DNA from: Actinomycetota bacterium | Lineage (GTDB): Bacteria > Actinomycetota > Thermoleophilia > Gaiellales > Gaiellaceae | Length of the DNA: 5,612 nucleotides | Reading direction: 5' to 3' | Assembly: GCA_013817555.1 (NCBI GenBank) | Contig: JACDCN010000153.1 | Coordinates: 1-5,612, forward strand | Part shown: positions 5,550 to 5,612 of the stretch, piece by piece | How positions within the stretch are numbered: position 1 is the first letter of the stretch | Layout: each line of letters opens with the position of its first letter | Notes under the pieces: generated by a model | Told to the model about the DNA's origin: nothing | Database searches by the model: none | What the model saw: the letters and a program-made list of their open reading frames with translations, nothing else | Translations under genes and position numbers: made by a program

Positions 5550-5612
5550 CCGCGGAATCGGCAGCGTGATCCACGAGGTCGCCGAGCGCGCCAGCGCGTT
5601 GGCGCGGCTCGA
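5533..5612 (+). CDS. Probable holin-like / YqjE-type membrane protein, N-terminus only
   Basis: ATG 5533 starts a frame that is open to the window edge and gives 26 complete codons, MPIPGNRGIGSVIHEVAERASALARL, with an acidic residue next. The pattern of a short Gly/Pro leader and then an amphipathic helix ending in ASALARLE resembles the N-terminus of the actinobacterial phage-holin-family (PF07332, YqjE-like) proteins, whose two membrane segments would lie beyond the edge. These are generally chromosomal housekeeping proteins, not evidence of a prophage. An in-frame TGA at 5515-5517 fixes the start region. GGAG lies at 5527-5530, unusually close to the ATG. The overlap with the preceding small protein gene supports a two-gene unit. 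Identification from 26 residues is tentative. Confidence 0.5.
   Translation, partial: MPIPGNRGIGSVIHEVAERASALARL

Noticed and set aside
5533..5612. Holin-like frame as evidence of a prophage.
   Set aside because: Proteins of this family are commonly chromosomal in actinobacteria, and no other phage gene, integrase or attachment site is visible.

Overview
The window is GC-rich, coding-dense bacterial DNA. Base composition, weak or absent Shine-Dalgarno sequences, and a small membrane protein followed by a probable holin-family (YqjE-like) gene suggest a high-GC Gram-positive, perhaps a deep-branching Actinomycetota such as Thermoleophilia. That placement is inferred from general style, not from a marker gene.

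Almost the whole window (1-5367) is one minus-strand gene cluster for a 2-oxoacid/acetoin dehydrogenase multienzyme complex. In transcription order it encodes E1 alpha (TPP-binding, 5367-4339), E1 beta (4172-3192), E2 dihydrolipoamide acyltransferase (3181-1895), a GNAT-family N-acetyltransferase (1802-1332), and E3 dihydrolipoamide dehydrogenase (from 1308, running off the window edge). The E1 beta sequence looks more like the acetoin dehydrogenase AcoB branch than the classical Bacillus-type pyruvate dehydrogenase branch, so acoA-acoB-E2-lpd is the favoured reading. Pyruvate or another 2-oxoacid cannot be excluded from sequence alone.

In this complex, E1 (alpha plus beta) decarboxylates or cleaves the substrate on thiamine diphosphate. 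It passes the acyl group to the lipoyl lysine of E2, E2 transfers it to CoA, and E3 reoxidises the lipoyl group with FAD and NAD+. The GNAT gene is the one member that does not belong to the catalytic cycle.

The intergenic spaces are short (10-23 bp) except for two. The 166-bp gap between E1 alpha and E1 beta holds two clear inverted repeats. The 92-bp gap between E2 and GNAT holds a GC-rich hairpin and a second weaker inverted repeat. These may tune mRNA stability or stoichiometry within the operon.

At the right edge transcription diverges. A 74-bp spacer (5368-5441) separates the E1 alpha start from a plus-strand pair: a 35-residue single-membrane-segment protein (5442-5549), overlapped by 17 bp by the start of a probable holin-like/YqjE-type gene (from 5533) that leaves the window. 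No RNA genes, insertion sequences, CRISPR arrays or phage integration sites were seen. Apart from the inverted repeats and the GNAT insertion, the region reads as ordinary central/catabolic metabolism.
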